Assembly (NCBI GenBank): GCA_016286205.1
Contig: JAEESF010000003.1
Coordinates: 138,254-202,253, forward strand
Direction: 5' to 3'
Origin: Colicola sp016286205
GTDB lineage: Bacteria > Bacteroidota > Bacteroidia > Bacteroidales > Paludibacteraceae
Length of the DNA stretch: 64,000 bases
This document shows positions 18,028-25,773 of this stretch, piece by piece. Each line of letters opens with the position of its first letter. Within the stretch, counting starts at the first letter, position 1. The position numbers were made by a program, and so were the translations under genes. The notes beneath the pieces were generated by a model. That model was not told the origin of the DNA. It did not search any database and saw only the letters and a list, made by a program, of their open reading frames with translations.

Positions 18028-18270
18028 TTATGCGATGTGTGCTGCGATGTATTGATAGAAATCTTCGAGCGTCTTTACGGTCTTCAGCTCTTCTGCTTTG
18101 GGCTTAAAGCCGAATTCGCGATCAACGAGAACGACGATGTCCACAAAATCGAGAGAATCGATTTCCAAATCATTTTTCAGCAATGCTGTCGGAGTTAGTT
18201 TCTCCGAATCAATCTCAAACTCTTCGATGAGGAGATTGTTTACTTTTTCGATTAATTGTTCTTTTTCCAT
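18028..18270 (-). CDS. acyl carrier protein 2
   Basis: This 80-residue ACP has the site LEIDSLDFVD, with Ser39, and acidic helices II and III. It differs clearly from ACP 1 in the motif (EIDSLD against GLDSID), so the two ACPs probably serve different steps, for example starter loading and elongation. It lies 6 nt downstream of the methyltransferase gene. Confidence 0.9.
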   Translation of the reverse strand: MEKEQLIEKVNNLLIEEFEIDSEKLTPTALLKNDLEIDSLDFVDIVVLVDREFGFKPKAEELKTVKTLEDFYQYIAAHIA

Positions 18271-18276
18271 ATTCGT

Positions 18277-19377
18277 TTATTGTTTTTTACAAATGAGTAT
18301 TGAGTGTCCGCCGTTTCCTATGCGGTCGTGTATTTGTTCTACTTCCAGACCGGCTTGACGAATTAGACGCGTCATGTCATCGGTATTGTACATCTTGCTG
18401 TTTCCGTTTGCCAGGGCTGTAAAATACAGGCTTGTCATGGTCAAACTCATAGCTGCCGGTTCATAGTCTTGTCTGTCCCAAAGCGTTTCCATAATATAGA
18501 TGCGATTGCTCTTGTCCAGTATGGCTGCAGCACGGCGTAAGATCGAAACTATCTGCTCCTCGCTGAAGCAATCTAGAAATTGCGACATCCAGATCACGTC
18601 ATAATGTTTGTCTGTAGGAAATTGGTTCTTTTCGTCCAGCAGATTCATTCCCACACCATGAATACGCTCTGCACCTTGCTGACCTGTGGTGGCTTTTTTC
18701 ATCAAACCGATTTGTTGCGGCAGGTCGCAGATAGTTACTTCCAGAGTCGGATTATATTGCACGCATCGCATGGCAAATCGACCGGTATTTCCTCCTACGT
18801 CCAATAGGTTGCGTGTCTTGTTGGCGCTAATGATAGCCAGTGCTTCGTCAAACGAATGGTCCGAATAATAATGGTCAAATCCAAACCACGAACGCTGAAC
18901 ATCTGCTGGCAGCGAACTCAAGCCTTCGTATATAGTGGGCCAATCGCCAAAATGTTTCAATCCGGCTGGTTTGCCTTCTTCCAGAGCTTTGTCCAGCACA
19001 AACCATCCTTCGTAGTTGACATCATGGTTGAAATCTATATCGGCACGAATCATGGCATCGCGCAATAGGAACCATCCGGTTTTGCCCAGACGATAACGGT
19101 CGGTCTCCGGATTAATCAGCACGATATGCGTACAGAGCGATGCTTCCAGCAGACATTTGGTGGCATATATGCTCAAACCTGTTTTTTCTGCTATTTCTTC
19201 TTGCGTCAAGCCTTCGCGGTTGTCATTCAGCATATCCAGTATGCCGTATTTGATCATTAGTCGCGCCACTTGAAACACCACAGGTCCCCACGAGTATAAA
19301 TGGGCCATTGCTTGTGCTTGCTGAGCATTATATGGTTCGCGGCTGAATGCCTTCTTCAAATTGTCAAATAAATGCAT
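18277..19377 (-). CDS. SAM-dependent O-methyltransferase-like protein
   Basis: This 366-residue class I methyltransferase has an N-terminal winged-helix dimerisation domain (about 25-110, GLTQEEIAEKTGLSIYAT) and a C-terminal Rossmann fold with motif I LLDVGGNTGRFA, then VTICDLPQQ. This is the layout of the acetylserotonin/hydroxyindole O-methyltransferase family. In the pigment pathway it could methylate the aryl head group. The usual His-Glu catalytic pair was not located with certainty. The gene follows the 11-bp repeat element, which separates it from the upstream KS. Confidence 0.8.
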   Translation of the reverse strand: MHLFDNLKKAFSREPYNAQQAQAMAHLYSWGPVVFQVARLMIKYGILDMLNDNREGLTQEEIAEKTGLSIYATKCLLEASLCTHIVLINPETDRYRLGKTGWFLLRDAMIRADIDFNHDVNYEGWFVLDKALEEGKPAGLKHFGDWPTIYEGLSSLPADVQRSWFGFDHYYSDHSFDEALAIISANKTRNLLDVGGNTGRFAMRCVQYNPTLEVTICDLPQQIGLMKKATTGQQGAERIHGVGMNLLDEKNQFPTDKHYDVIWMSQFLDCFSEEQIVSILRRAAAILDKSNRIYIMETLWDRQDYEPAAMSLTMTSLYFTALANGNSKMYNTDDMTRLIRQAGLEVEQIHDRIGNGGHSILICKKQ

Positions 19378-19408
19378 TTTCTTTTTCTTCTTTTACTCGT
19401 AACTTTAT

Positions 19409-19474
19409 CGAGACAATCACGTGGTGTGAACGAGACGTTACCGAGACAATCTCGAGACAATTACGAGAGCACTA
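19409..19474. repeat. 11-bp tandem repeat element, six units (copy A)
   Basis: Six exact 11-nt units stand in register: CGAGACAATCA, CGTGGTGTGAA, CGAGACGTTAC, CGAGACAATCT, CGAGACAATTA, CGAGAGCACTA. The last unit supplies the stop codon (TAG, minus strand) of the upstream ketosynthase. It fills most of the only real gap inside the pigment operon. The same six-unit order occurs at 42488-42553. Confidence 0.85.
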
Positions 19475-20698
19475 TATAGAACTTAATGATTTCAAAACTA
19501 ACGCGCTGTTGGTTCCGCCAAAACCAAAACTGTTGCTTAGTACGGTGTGTATCGGCATCTCAATCGTGTGATCTGCCAGGCGAAGTTCTTTGGCGCACTC
19601 ATCTATATTTTCTAGGTTGATGTTGGGTGCTACAAATCCGTTCTTCATCATCAGAACGCAATATACTGCTTCGCTTGCGCCTGCCATCCAACATTCGTGA
19701 CCGGTCATCGATTTGGTGCTACTGATCCATGCTTTCTGTCCGGCAAATAGTTTGGTCAAGGCGATTGCTTCTTCCTCGTCGCCTTGCTTTGTCGATGTGG
19801 CATGTGCATTCACATAGTCGATGTCTGCTGCTTTCATCTGCGCATCATCTAACGCGCGCTGCATAGCAATAAACGATCCCTCGCTACTTGGCTGCGAGAT
19901 ACCTCCGCCATTACTCGAAAAACCATAGCCGCATACTTCCGCTAGAATGTTCGCACCACGTCTTACGGCGTGCTCATAATCTTCCAGTACTAATGCTGCA
20001 GCACCGCCACTTGGCACTAAGCCATCGCGCGCCGAGTCAAACGGACGACTGGCATGAGTAGGATCTTCTACGCGGCCAGAGAAAGTACCGAGCGCATCAA
20101 ATGCAGCCATCGCGTATGGGTTCACTTCCTGAGCGCCACCAACCAGCACCATGTCTTGCAAGCCCTGACGAATAAACATCGCGCCCAAACCAATCGAATG
20201 ACTACCACTCGCACATGCGGCACTTACGGAGAAATTGATTCCGCGCAAATGGAAAATGGTGCTTAGGTTCATATTGACTGTCGAGTTCATCGATTGGAAA
20301 ATCAATCCGCTACCTAACAACATCGTGTCATGTTTTTCCAGCATCATTTCATGCATCTCCACGGTTGGCAGAGCCGTACTGTCGTTTCCGAAAAGTACAC
20401 CGACTTCGTTGTCCAATAGATATTGTTCGTCAATGCCCGCTTGTTCAAATGCCTCGCGACTAGCCATGTATGCGTACATGGCTTCCTGCGACATGCCCGT
20501 GCGCAGACGACGATGGAGTAGAGCTTTTAGATCAGGAGTTGGCACAACACCTGTCAGCGGACTGCGAAAGCCATACTCTCGACGTGCTTCGTCATAGCCT
20601 ATACCGCTACGGCCTTTGCGCAACGATTCGGTTACTTCTTGTTGGTTCTGACCGATACACGACCAGATTCCCATGCCTGTTATTACTACGCGTCTCAT
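19472..20698 (-). CDS. beta-ketoacyl-ACP synthase (FabB/FabF-like)
   Basis: This 408-residue KS has Cys162 (AACASGSHS), His299 (NAHATSTKQGD) and His334 (KSMTGHE). HATST in place of HGTGT groups it with the FabB-like KS of aryl-polyene clusters. It should condense malonyl-ACP with the aryl starter or growing chain. Its stop codon lies in the 11-bp repeat, and its start shares an A with the FabG stop (TAATG). Confidence 0.87.
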   Translation of the reverse strand: MRRVVITGMGIWSCIGQNQQEVTESLRKGRSGIGYDEARREYGFRSPLTGVVPTPDLKALLHRRLRTGMSQEAMYAYMASREAFEQAGIDEQYLLDNEVGVLFGNDSTALPTVEMHEMMLEKHDTMLLGSGLIFQSMNSTVNMNLSTIFHLRGINFSVSAACASGSHSIGLGAMFIRQGLQDMVLVGGAQEVNPYAMAAFDALGTFSGRVEDPTHASRPFDSARDGLVPSGGAAALVLEDYEHAVRRGANILAEVCGYGFSSNGGGISQPSSEGSFIAMQRALDDAQMKAADIDYVNAHATSTKQGDEEEAIALTKLFAGQKAWISSTKSMTGHECWMAGASEAVYCVLMMKNGFVAPNINLENIDECAKELRLADHTIEMPIHTVLSNSFGFGGTNSALVLKSLSSI

Positions 20699-21429
20699 TA
20701 TGCCATGCCTCCTGCTATGTTAATTACCTGACCGGTTATGTATGCGGCTTCATCAGAACAGAGGAAACTAACCAAAGCGGCTACTTCTTCCGGTTGGCCA
20801 AAACGCCCGGCCGGAATCGTTTTCTTCAGTTCGCCTTCATCCAAATCGGCGGTCATGTCTGTCTTAATAAATCCTGGTGCTACTGCATTCACAGTTACCT
20901 TGCGAGCGGCTACTTCTTTGCTCAATGCTTTTGTCGCACCTATCAGCGCAGCCTTCGCTGCAGAATAATTCACTTGTCCCGGTAGACCGGATACGCCGGA
21001 AATGGACGTGATATTCACAATGCGCCCATTGCGCGCGCGAAGCATGCCGCCTAATACGCGATGAGTGATGTAGTAGAACGCATTTGTCGTAGTCTGTAGC
21101 ACATCGCTCCAGTCTTCTTCACCCATAAATACCATCAGTCCGTCACGACGAATACCTGCATTGTTGACCAATACATCAAAATGCGCACCTTCATGCGAAG
21201 ATTCCCATGAGTTCAGAGCCGCTTCAATAGCCTTGCCATCTGCTACATCAAATGGCAAGAGTTCTACCTGACCACCCGCTTGCTCAATCGCATTTTTGGT
21301 CTCTTGTGCTGCGGCTTCGTTACTGCGATAATTGATTACAACGGTATAACCGTCTTTGGCTAATCGTTCTGCGATAGCACGGCCTATCCCGCGACTACCG
21401 CCTGTCACTAAAGCGTATCCTTTGTTCAT
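20698..21429 (-). CDS. fabG: 3-oxoacyl-ACP reductase (FabG-like SDR)
   Basis: This 243-residue short-chain dehydrogenase has the NADPH motif TGGSRGIGRAIA near the N-terminus, NNAG, the catalytic Ser in TSISG, and Tyr/Lys in YSAAK. The C-terminal FLCSDEAAYITGQVINIAGG is FabG-typical. It reduces the 3-keto group after each condensation. The position inside the operon suggests a dedicated pathway copy rather than the housekeeping FabG, although the reaction is the same. Confidence 0.88.
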   Translation of the reverse strand: MNKGYALVTGGSRGIGRAIAERLAKDGYTVVINYRSNEAAAQETKNAIEQAGGQVELLPFDVADGKAIEAALNSWESSHEGAHFDVLVNNAGIRRDGLMVFMGEEDWSDVLQTTTNAFYYITHRVLGGMLRARNGRIVNITSISGVSGLPGQVNYSAAKAALIGATKALSKEVAARKVTVNAVAPGFIKTDMTADLDEGELKKTIPAGRFGQPEEVAALVSFLCSDEAAYITGQVINIAGGMA

Positions 21430-22937
21430 TTCTTACTGCGTAAATACGTTTCTATTTCTGCTAAATCTTCGTAGAATGGAGTATCTTCCACGATGGTTGG
21501 AGTTATCTTGCGAATGGCATCGTATTGCTCGCGCGTAGCGGGCGCCAGTTTGTCTTGTATCTTCAGGCAATCAACAGCTTGTGCTAATGCTAGCATCAAA
21601 ATGGACATCACTTGATAAGCATTATTCAGCACTTGGTTGCAGAGTTCAGCACTATTAGTTCCCATCGAGACGATATCCTGATTGTCGTTGTTGTTCGGAA
21701 TCGAATGTACATAGTTCGGCATTGCCAATGTCTGACATTCTGCCGTAGTGCTCGTAGCGGTAAACTGACAAGCTTGAATACCATAGTTCAAACCCAGTGT
21801 TCCCAGATTCAAGAACGGAGGCAAGATGCCATTGATTCGGTCGTGACAAAGATAGTTCAACTGACGTTCGCTCAACATGGCCAAACGCACGATAGCTATC
21901 TTCACTTTGTCTTGCTCCAATGAGATATAATCGCCATGGAAATTACCTCCGTGATATACATTCTTGGTTTGCGGGTCTACTATAGGATTGTCGCTGGCCG
22001 CATTCAGTTCTTCTTCTATCACGCGACGACTGTTCTGCAGCGTTTCCCAAATCGGGCCGAGCACTTGTGGTGTACAACGGAGCGAATAATATGCCTGCAC
22101 TTTGTCATGGAATACTTTTACATCGCGGTGACCTTCATCGTAGAGTTTGACCTCACGTTTCTGCATGCATTTGCTGCCTTTGCTCAAAAGGCGCAAATCA
22201 GCCGCAATCTTCTTCTGACCTTCGTGACGACGACATTCGTTCAACGGCTCGGCCATGAAATCATCATAACTAGCGGCAATCTCATTCATCCATACAGCAG
22301 CTATCTCTGCCCAACGAAGCAAATTTTCTGCGTCCAGTTGATTCACGGCGCTGATACCAGTCATTACGCTTGTTCCATTTGTAGTGCTAAGGCCTTCACG
22401 AATATGGATCTCCAGTGGTTTTAGACCACATTCTTTCATCACATCTTTGGTCTCACGCCATTCGCCGCGATAATGCACTTTGCCTTCACCTATCAGGCAC
22501 AAAGCTATATGAGCCAATTGAACCAAATCGCCACTGGCACCAACGCTACCGTGCTTTGGAATAAACGGATGGATACCGCGATTGATGAATTCTGTTAGCA
22601 GTTCAACTATCTCCGGATGAACTCCGCTCTTTGCCTGCAAGAACGAGCCTAAACGCGCGAGCATACCCGCGCGTACAAAAAAATCGTCGAGCGGTTCGCC
22701 AGCACCGGTAGAGTGGGAGCGAATGATGTTGTATTGCAGCGCGCGAAGATTCTCATCATCCACACGCCACTGGGCCATCGGACCAAAGCCTGTATTGATA
22801 CCATAGATAATTTTATCCTTGGAGAATTCTTCCAAGAACGCATAACAATCCCGCACAGCTTTCATCGTCGCCTCGTCTATCTCGAGGCGCGCATTACGAT
22901 ACAAGATGTCGTGCACCAAGTCTAAATCCAGTTTCAT
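21426..22937 (-). CDS. aromatic amino acid ammonia-lyase (tyrosine/histidine ammonia-lyase)
   Basis: The 503-residue protein carries the MIO-forming triad Ala134-Ser135-Gly136 (GSVGASGDLVQLAH), Tyr45 in IYGINTGFGPMAQ, and QYNLIRSH-like YNIIRSHSTGAG. Regions HGGNFHGDYISLE, ATSTTAEC and HSIPNNNDNQDIVSMGTNSA also closely resemble Flavobacterium tyrosine ammonia-lyase as I remember it. It would convert tyrosine to 4-coumarate, the aryl starter of flexirubin/aryl-polyene pigments; histidine lyase activity cannot be excluded from sequence. No hut genes are nearby, and it is ATGA-coupled to fabG and fabI. Confidence 0.85.
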   Translation of the reverse strand: MKLDLDLVHDILYRNARLEIDEATMKAVRDCYAFLEEFSKDKIIYGINTGFGPMAQWRVDDENLRALQYNIIRSHSTGAGEPLDDFFVRAGMLARLGSFLQAKSGVHPEIVELLTEFINRGIHPFIPKHGSVGASGDLVQLAHIALCLIGEGKVHYRGEWRETKDVMKECGLKPLEIHIREGLSTTNGTSVMTGISAVNQLDAENLLRWAEIAAVWMNEIAASYDDFMAEPLNECRRHEGQKKIAADLRLLSKGSKCMQKREVKLYDEGHRDVKVFHDKVQAYYSLRCTPQVLGPIWETLQNSRRVIEEELNAASDNPIVDPQTKNVYHGGNFHGDYISLEQDKVKIAIVRLAMLSERQLNYLCHDRINGILPPFLNLGTLGLNYGIQACQFTATSTTAECQTLAMPNYVHSIPNNNDNQDIVSMGTNSAELCNQVLNNAYQVMSILMLALAQAVDCLKIQDKLAPATREQYDAIRKITPTIVEDTPFYEDLAEIETYLRSKK

Positions 22938-23779
22938 ATTTCTGATTTTAATTCTTCTTCTAAATCTTCCATTCGTCGGTAGTCTTCTACCAGTTCAGGT
23001 GTGAGTATTGTGCGTCCGAATCCGCCATCGCAGTAGATGGTTTGCATCGTCACTTTGCGCATCAGGTCGGAGAATAGCGCTACGCACACATCCGCGCAAT
23101 CGTCTGCGCTCGCGCTACCTAGCGGCGACAATTGATCCGAGTAGCGATAGAAGAAATCGATCTCTTTCCATTGTCCGCCTGCTTTTGTACGCGTAGGCGA
23201 TTGGCTGACAATGTTAATGCGCACTTTCTTCTTTTGCCCGTAGATGGCACCCAGTTGGCGGGCGATACTCTCCAATAATGCTTTCGCATCGCCCATGTCG
23301 TTGTAACCGAGGAAGTAACGCTCCGACGCGATATACGAAAGCGCTACTACACTTGCCCCTTCGGCTAACGCATCTTGTTCCATGGCCGTGCGAATTATCT
23401 TGTGCAGACTCATGGCACTAATATCCAAAGTCTGCTTGTAGTATTCGTAGTTGAGTTCGTCGTAACTCTTATGACGACGCAGATTAACACTCTGCGCAAC
23501 GCCATGTAGCACAAAATCAATCTTACCTCCTGTTTGTGCTTGGGCTTGTTGCCAAAGTGCAACCAGTTCTTCGGTCTTAGTCGCATCGCACGCTATCAGA
23601 GGCATCTGATGTGCTTCTGCCAACTGACCGATTGTTCCAAGTTGTATAGCAGCAGAAGTATTACTCAATACAATCTGCGCTCCTTCTGCTTGGCAACGCA
23701 ATGCAATATGCCAGGCGAGAGAGCGTTCGTCTAACGCACCGAAGATAACACCTCTTTTTCCTGCTAGTAGTTGGCTCAT
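22934..23779 (-). CDS. fabI: enoyl-ACP reductase FabI
   Basis: This 281-residue FabI-type SDR opens KRGVIFGALDERSLAWHIA, with SNTSAA, DATKTEEL and the catalytic Tyr-X6-Lys in YNDMGDAK. The C-terminal VTMQTIYCDGGFG is typical of Bacteroidetes FabI. It reduces enoyl-ACP with NADH. It is the first gene of the pigment operon, behind the promoter at 23805-23836. Full reduction is not expected for a conjugated polyene, so either this is the housekeeping FabI or it makes a saturated acyl part of the product. Confidence 0.88.
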   Translation of the reverse strand: MSQLLAGKRGVIFGALDERSLAWHIALRCQAEGAQIVLSNTSAAIQLGTIGQLAEAHQMPLIACDATKTEELVALWQQAQAQTGGKIDFVLHGVAQSVNLRRHKSYDELNYEYYKQTLDISAMSLHKIIRTAMEQDALAEGASVVALSYIASERYFLGYNDMGDAKALLESIARQLGAIYGQKKKVRINIVSQSPTRTKAGGQWKEIDFFYRYSDQLSPLGSASADDCADVCVALFSDLMRKVTMQTIYCDGGFGRTILTPELVEDYRRMEDLEEELKSEI

Positions 23780-23804
23780 TTATATAAAATATAAAAATCG
23801 GGCG

Positions 23805-23836
23805 CAAAAGTACTGCTTTTTTTTGACATATGCAAT
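23805..23836 (-). promoter_or_regulatory. Bacteroidetes-type promoter of the pigment operon
   Basis: On the minus strand there is a TACTTTTG -7 box (23812-23805) and an ATTG -33 box (23836-23833), separated by 20 nt. The -7 box lies 25 nt before the fabI start codon. This is the only recognisable promoter for the 21 genes to its left. Confidence 0.75.
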
Positions 23837-23876
23837 ACTTTGCGCTCTTTTTTTATACTTTCCGGCGATTTTTCGT

Positions 23877-24692
23877 CTAGTAACTCTCTTCTGAGTTCGG
23901 AAAACTGCTGTCTTTTACGACATTTATGTAATTTTCAACGGCCTGCTGAATATCTTCTGCTAGGTTGGCAAAATGACGGAGGAACTTAGGTTTGAAACCT
24001 TTGTTCATGCCTAGCATGTCGTGCAGAACCAATACTTGTCCGTCACACTTATTGCCTGCTCCAATACCAATAACTGGGCAACTGACACTTTTTGTCACTT
24101 TCTCTGCCAACTGGGCAGGAATTTTTTCCAGTACGATACTGAAGCATCCTGCTTCGTCCAGAAGTTTTGCATCATGCAGCAGTTTTTCGGCTTCGGCTTC
24201 TTCTTTGGCACGTAGTCCATAACCGCCGAACTGGTTGACACTCTGCGGAGTAAGACCTAGATGTCCCATCACAGGAACACCGGCTTGGATCATATGGCGA
24301 ATAGCAGGAAGAATCTCTTCTCCGCCTTCCAGTTTTACAGCGTCACAACCGCTTTCTTTCAGTATCTTGATAGCGTTGCGAACAGCCTCTTCTTCGCTCA
24401 CCTGATAACTGCCGAAAGGCATATCGCAAACCACTAAAGCATGCTCTGCAGCGCGCACTACACCTTTGGTGAGGAAGATCATCTCGTCCACCGTGATAGG
24501 CAGTGTATATTGGTTTCCACACACTATGTTGCTTGCACTATCACCTACGAGGAGTATCTCAATTCCTGCTTCGTCTACTAGGCGCGCAAGAGTAAAATCG
24601 TAACTCGTCAGCATGGCTATTTTCTCGCCATTGACTTTCATCTGACGAAGTTTGGCCGTCGTCATACGGCTGTTTTGTACATGAACACTCAT
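23877..24692 (-). CDS. panB: 3-methyl-2-oxobutanoate hydroxymethyltransferase
   Basis: PanB makes ketopantoate from 2-oxoisovalerate and methylene-tetrahydrofolate, the first step to pantothenate and CoA. The protein (271 residues from ATG 24692) has LTSYDFTLARLVDEAGIE, LLVGDSASN, VKLEGG, GHLGLTPQSV and IGIGAGNKCDGQVLV, all family motifs with metal-binding Asp and catalytic Glu. The earlier in-frame ATG at 24788 would run through the promoter and is rejected. The gene is divergent from the permease gene. Confidence 0.93.
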   Translation of the reverse strand: MSVHVQNSRMTTAKLRQMKVNGEKIAMLTSYDFTLARLVDEAGIEILLVGDSASNIVCGNQYTLPITVDEMIFLTKGVVRAAEHALVVCDMPFGSYQVSEEEAVRNAIKILKESGCDAVKLEGGEEILPAIRHMIQAGVPVMGHLGLTPQSVNQFGGYGLRAKEEAEAEKLLHDAKLLDEAGCFSIVLEKIPAQLAEKVTKSVSCPVIGIGAGNKCDGQVLVLHDMLGMNKGFKPKFLRHFANLAEDIQQAVENYINVVKDSSFPNSEESY

Positions 24693-24724
24693 AGTTGTGT
24701 CATCTGTTTTGTGAAAAAAGTGCG

Positions 24725-24756
24725 CAAAAGTAGTACTTTTTTTTGATATGTGCAAA
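24725..24756 (-). promoter_or_regulatory. panB promoter
   Basis: Minus-strand TACTTTTG (24732-24725) and TTTG (24756-24753) are spaced by 20 nt. It overlaps the divergent + promoter at 24742-24772. Confidence 0.75.
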
Positions 24757-24772
24757 AAAAGTTGTAATTTTG
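24742..24772 (+). promoter_or_regulatory. promoter of the FecCD permease gene
   Basis: Plus-strand TTTG (24742-24745) and TAATTTTG (24765-24772) are spaced by 19 nt. The -7 box is 20 nt before the ATG at 24793. The two -33 boxes of this divergent pair lie within each other's spacer, so the polymerases would compete. Confidence 0.75.
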
Positions 24773-24792
24773 CAACCGAATTTAACAAAAAG

Positions 24793-25767
24793 ATGAAAAG
24801 AAATGCATCTATATTCTTGGCATTGACTACCTTGCTATTGCTTCTTCTTGGCTTAGATGTCTGTAGTGGTAGTATCTGGATTTGGCCGTTCGACGATCTC
24901 AGTCCTATGTCTGAGCAGATCCTCTATTCCATTCGATGGCCCAAGGCGGTTACTGCTATTCTTGCTGGTTCCGCATTATCAGTCTCTGGCCTGATGATGC
25001 AAACTCTTTTCCGAAATCCGCTTGCTGGCCCTTATACACTTGGCGTGTCGTCTGGAGCTAGTTTGGGTGTTGCATTTCTTACGATGTGTTCCACGCTTAT
25101 CGCACTACCGTTTTTCAAAACAGGACTTAACTTCCTGCTGCCGGTCGCAGCATGTATTGGCGCTTCGCTGGTATTGCTGTTAGTTCTGGCAGTTAGTCGT
25201 CGCGTCAAAAGTAATGTCAGCTTGCTTATTGTCGGTTTGATGTTTGGTTCTATTGCAGGCGCATTAGTCAGTCTGCTGCAGAATTTCGCAAATCCGGATG
25301 CACTCAAACTTTTTATCGTTTGGACGCTGGGTTCGCTCAGTAGCGTCAGTTGGAGCGATATGCAAATCTTGCTGCCAATTTTGTTGATAGGTATTCTGTT
25401 AGTGCTCTGTGTCTTAAAGCCGTTGAATGGTCTTATGCTGGGCGAAGACTACGCACGCGGATTAGGTATCAATGTTCCACGCACGCGTCTTCTTATAGTC
25501 TTAGCTACTGGATTACTCGCAGGCGGAGTTACTGCTTTTTGCGGACCGATTGCTTTCATTGGAGTTGCTGTTCCGCACATCGCTCGCGGACTTTTCCGTT
25601 CGTCTAACCATCGCATCACATTGCCTGCGTCCGCTCTGATTGGCGCATGTCTGCTCTTGTTGTGCGATGTGCTTTGTTCGCTCTTTACTTATCCGTTGCC
25701 GATATCTACCGTCAGCGCTTTGTTTGGAGCGCCGATGATTATCTGGATAATCTTAAAAAACAAATAA
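24793..25767 (+). CDS. FecCD/BtuC-family ABC transporter permease
   Basis: This 324-residue polytopic protein has about nine to ten helices. Motifs are RWPKAVTAILAGSALSVSG, MMQTLFRNPLAGPYTLGVSSG (coupling region) and FCGPIAFIGVAVPHIAR, all typical of iron-siderophore/cobalamin permeases. The first in-frame ATG (24748) lies in the promoter; 24793 is chosen. No ATPase or binding protein gene is adjacent, so its partners must be elsewhere. A GH43 gene follows after 6 nt. Confidence 0.88.
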   Translation: MKRNASIFLALTTLLLLLLGLDVCSGSIWIWPFDDLSPMSEQILYSIRWPKAVTAILAGSALSVSGLMMQTLFRNPLAGPYTLGVSSGASLGVAFLTMCSTLIALPFFKTGLNFLLPVAACIGASLVLLLVLAVSRRVKSNVSLLIVGLMFGSIAGALVSLLQNFANPDALKLFIVWTLGSLSSVSWSDMQILLPILLIGILLVLCVLKPLNGLMLGEDYARGLGINVPRTRLLIVLATGLLAGGVTAFCGPIAFIGVAVPHIARGLFRSSNHRITLPASALIGACLLLLCDVLCSLFTYPLPISTVSALFGAPMIIWIILKNK

Positions 25768-25773
25768 TTTGCC

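Noticed and set aside
21426..22937. Ammonia-lyase as hutH of histidine degradation
   Set aside because: No hutU, hutI or hutG nearby and tight coupling to fabG/fabI in a pigment operon; the sequence is also closer in pattern to Flavobacterium TAL. Histidine activity is not fully excluded.
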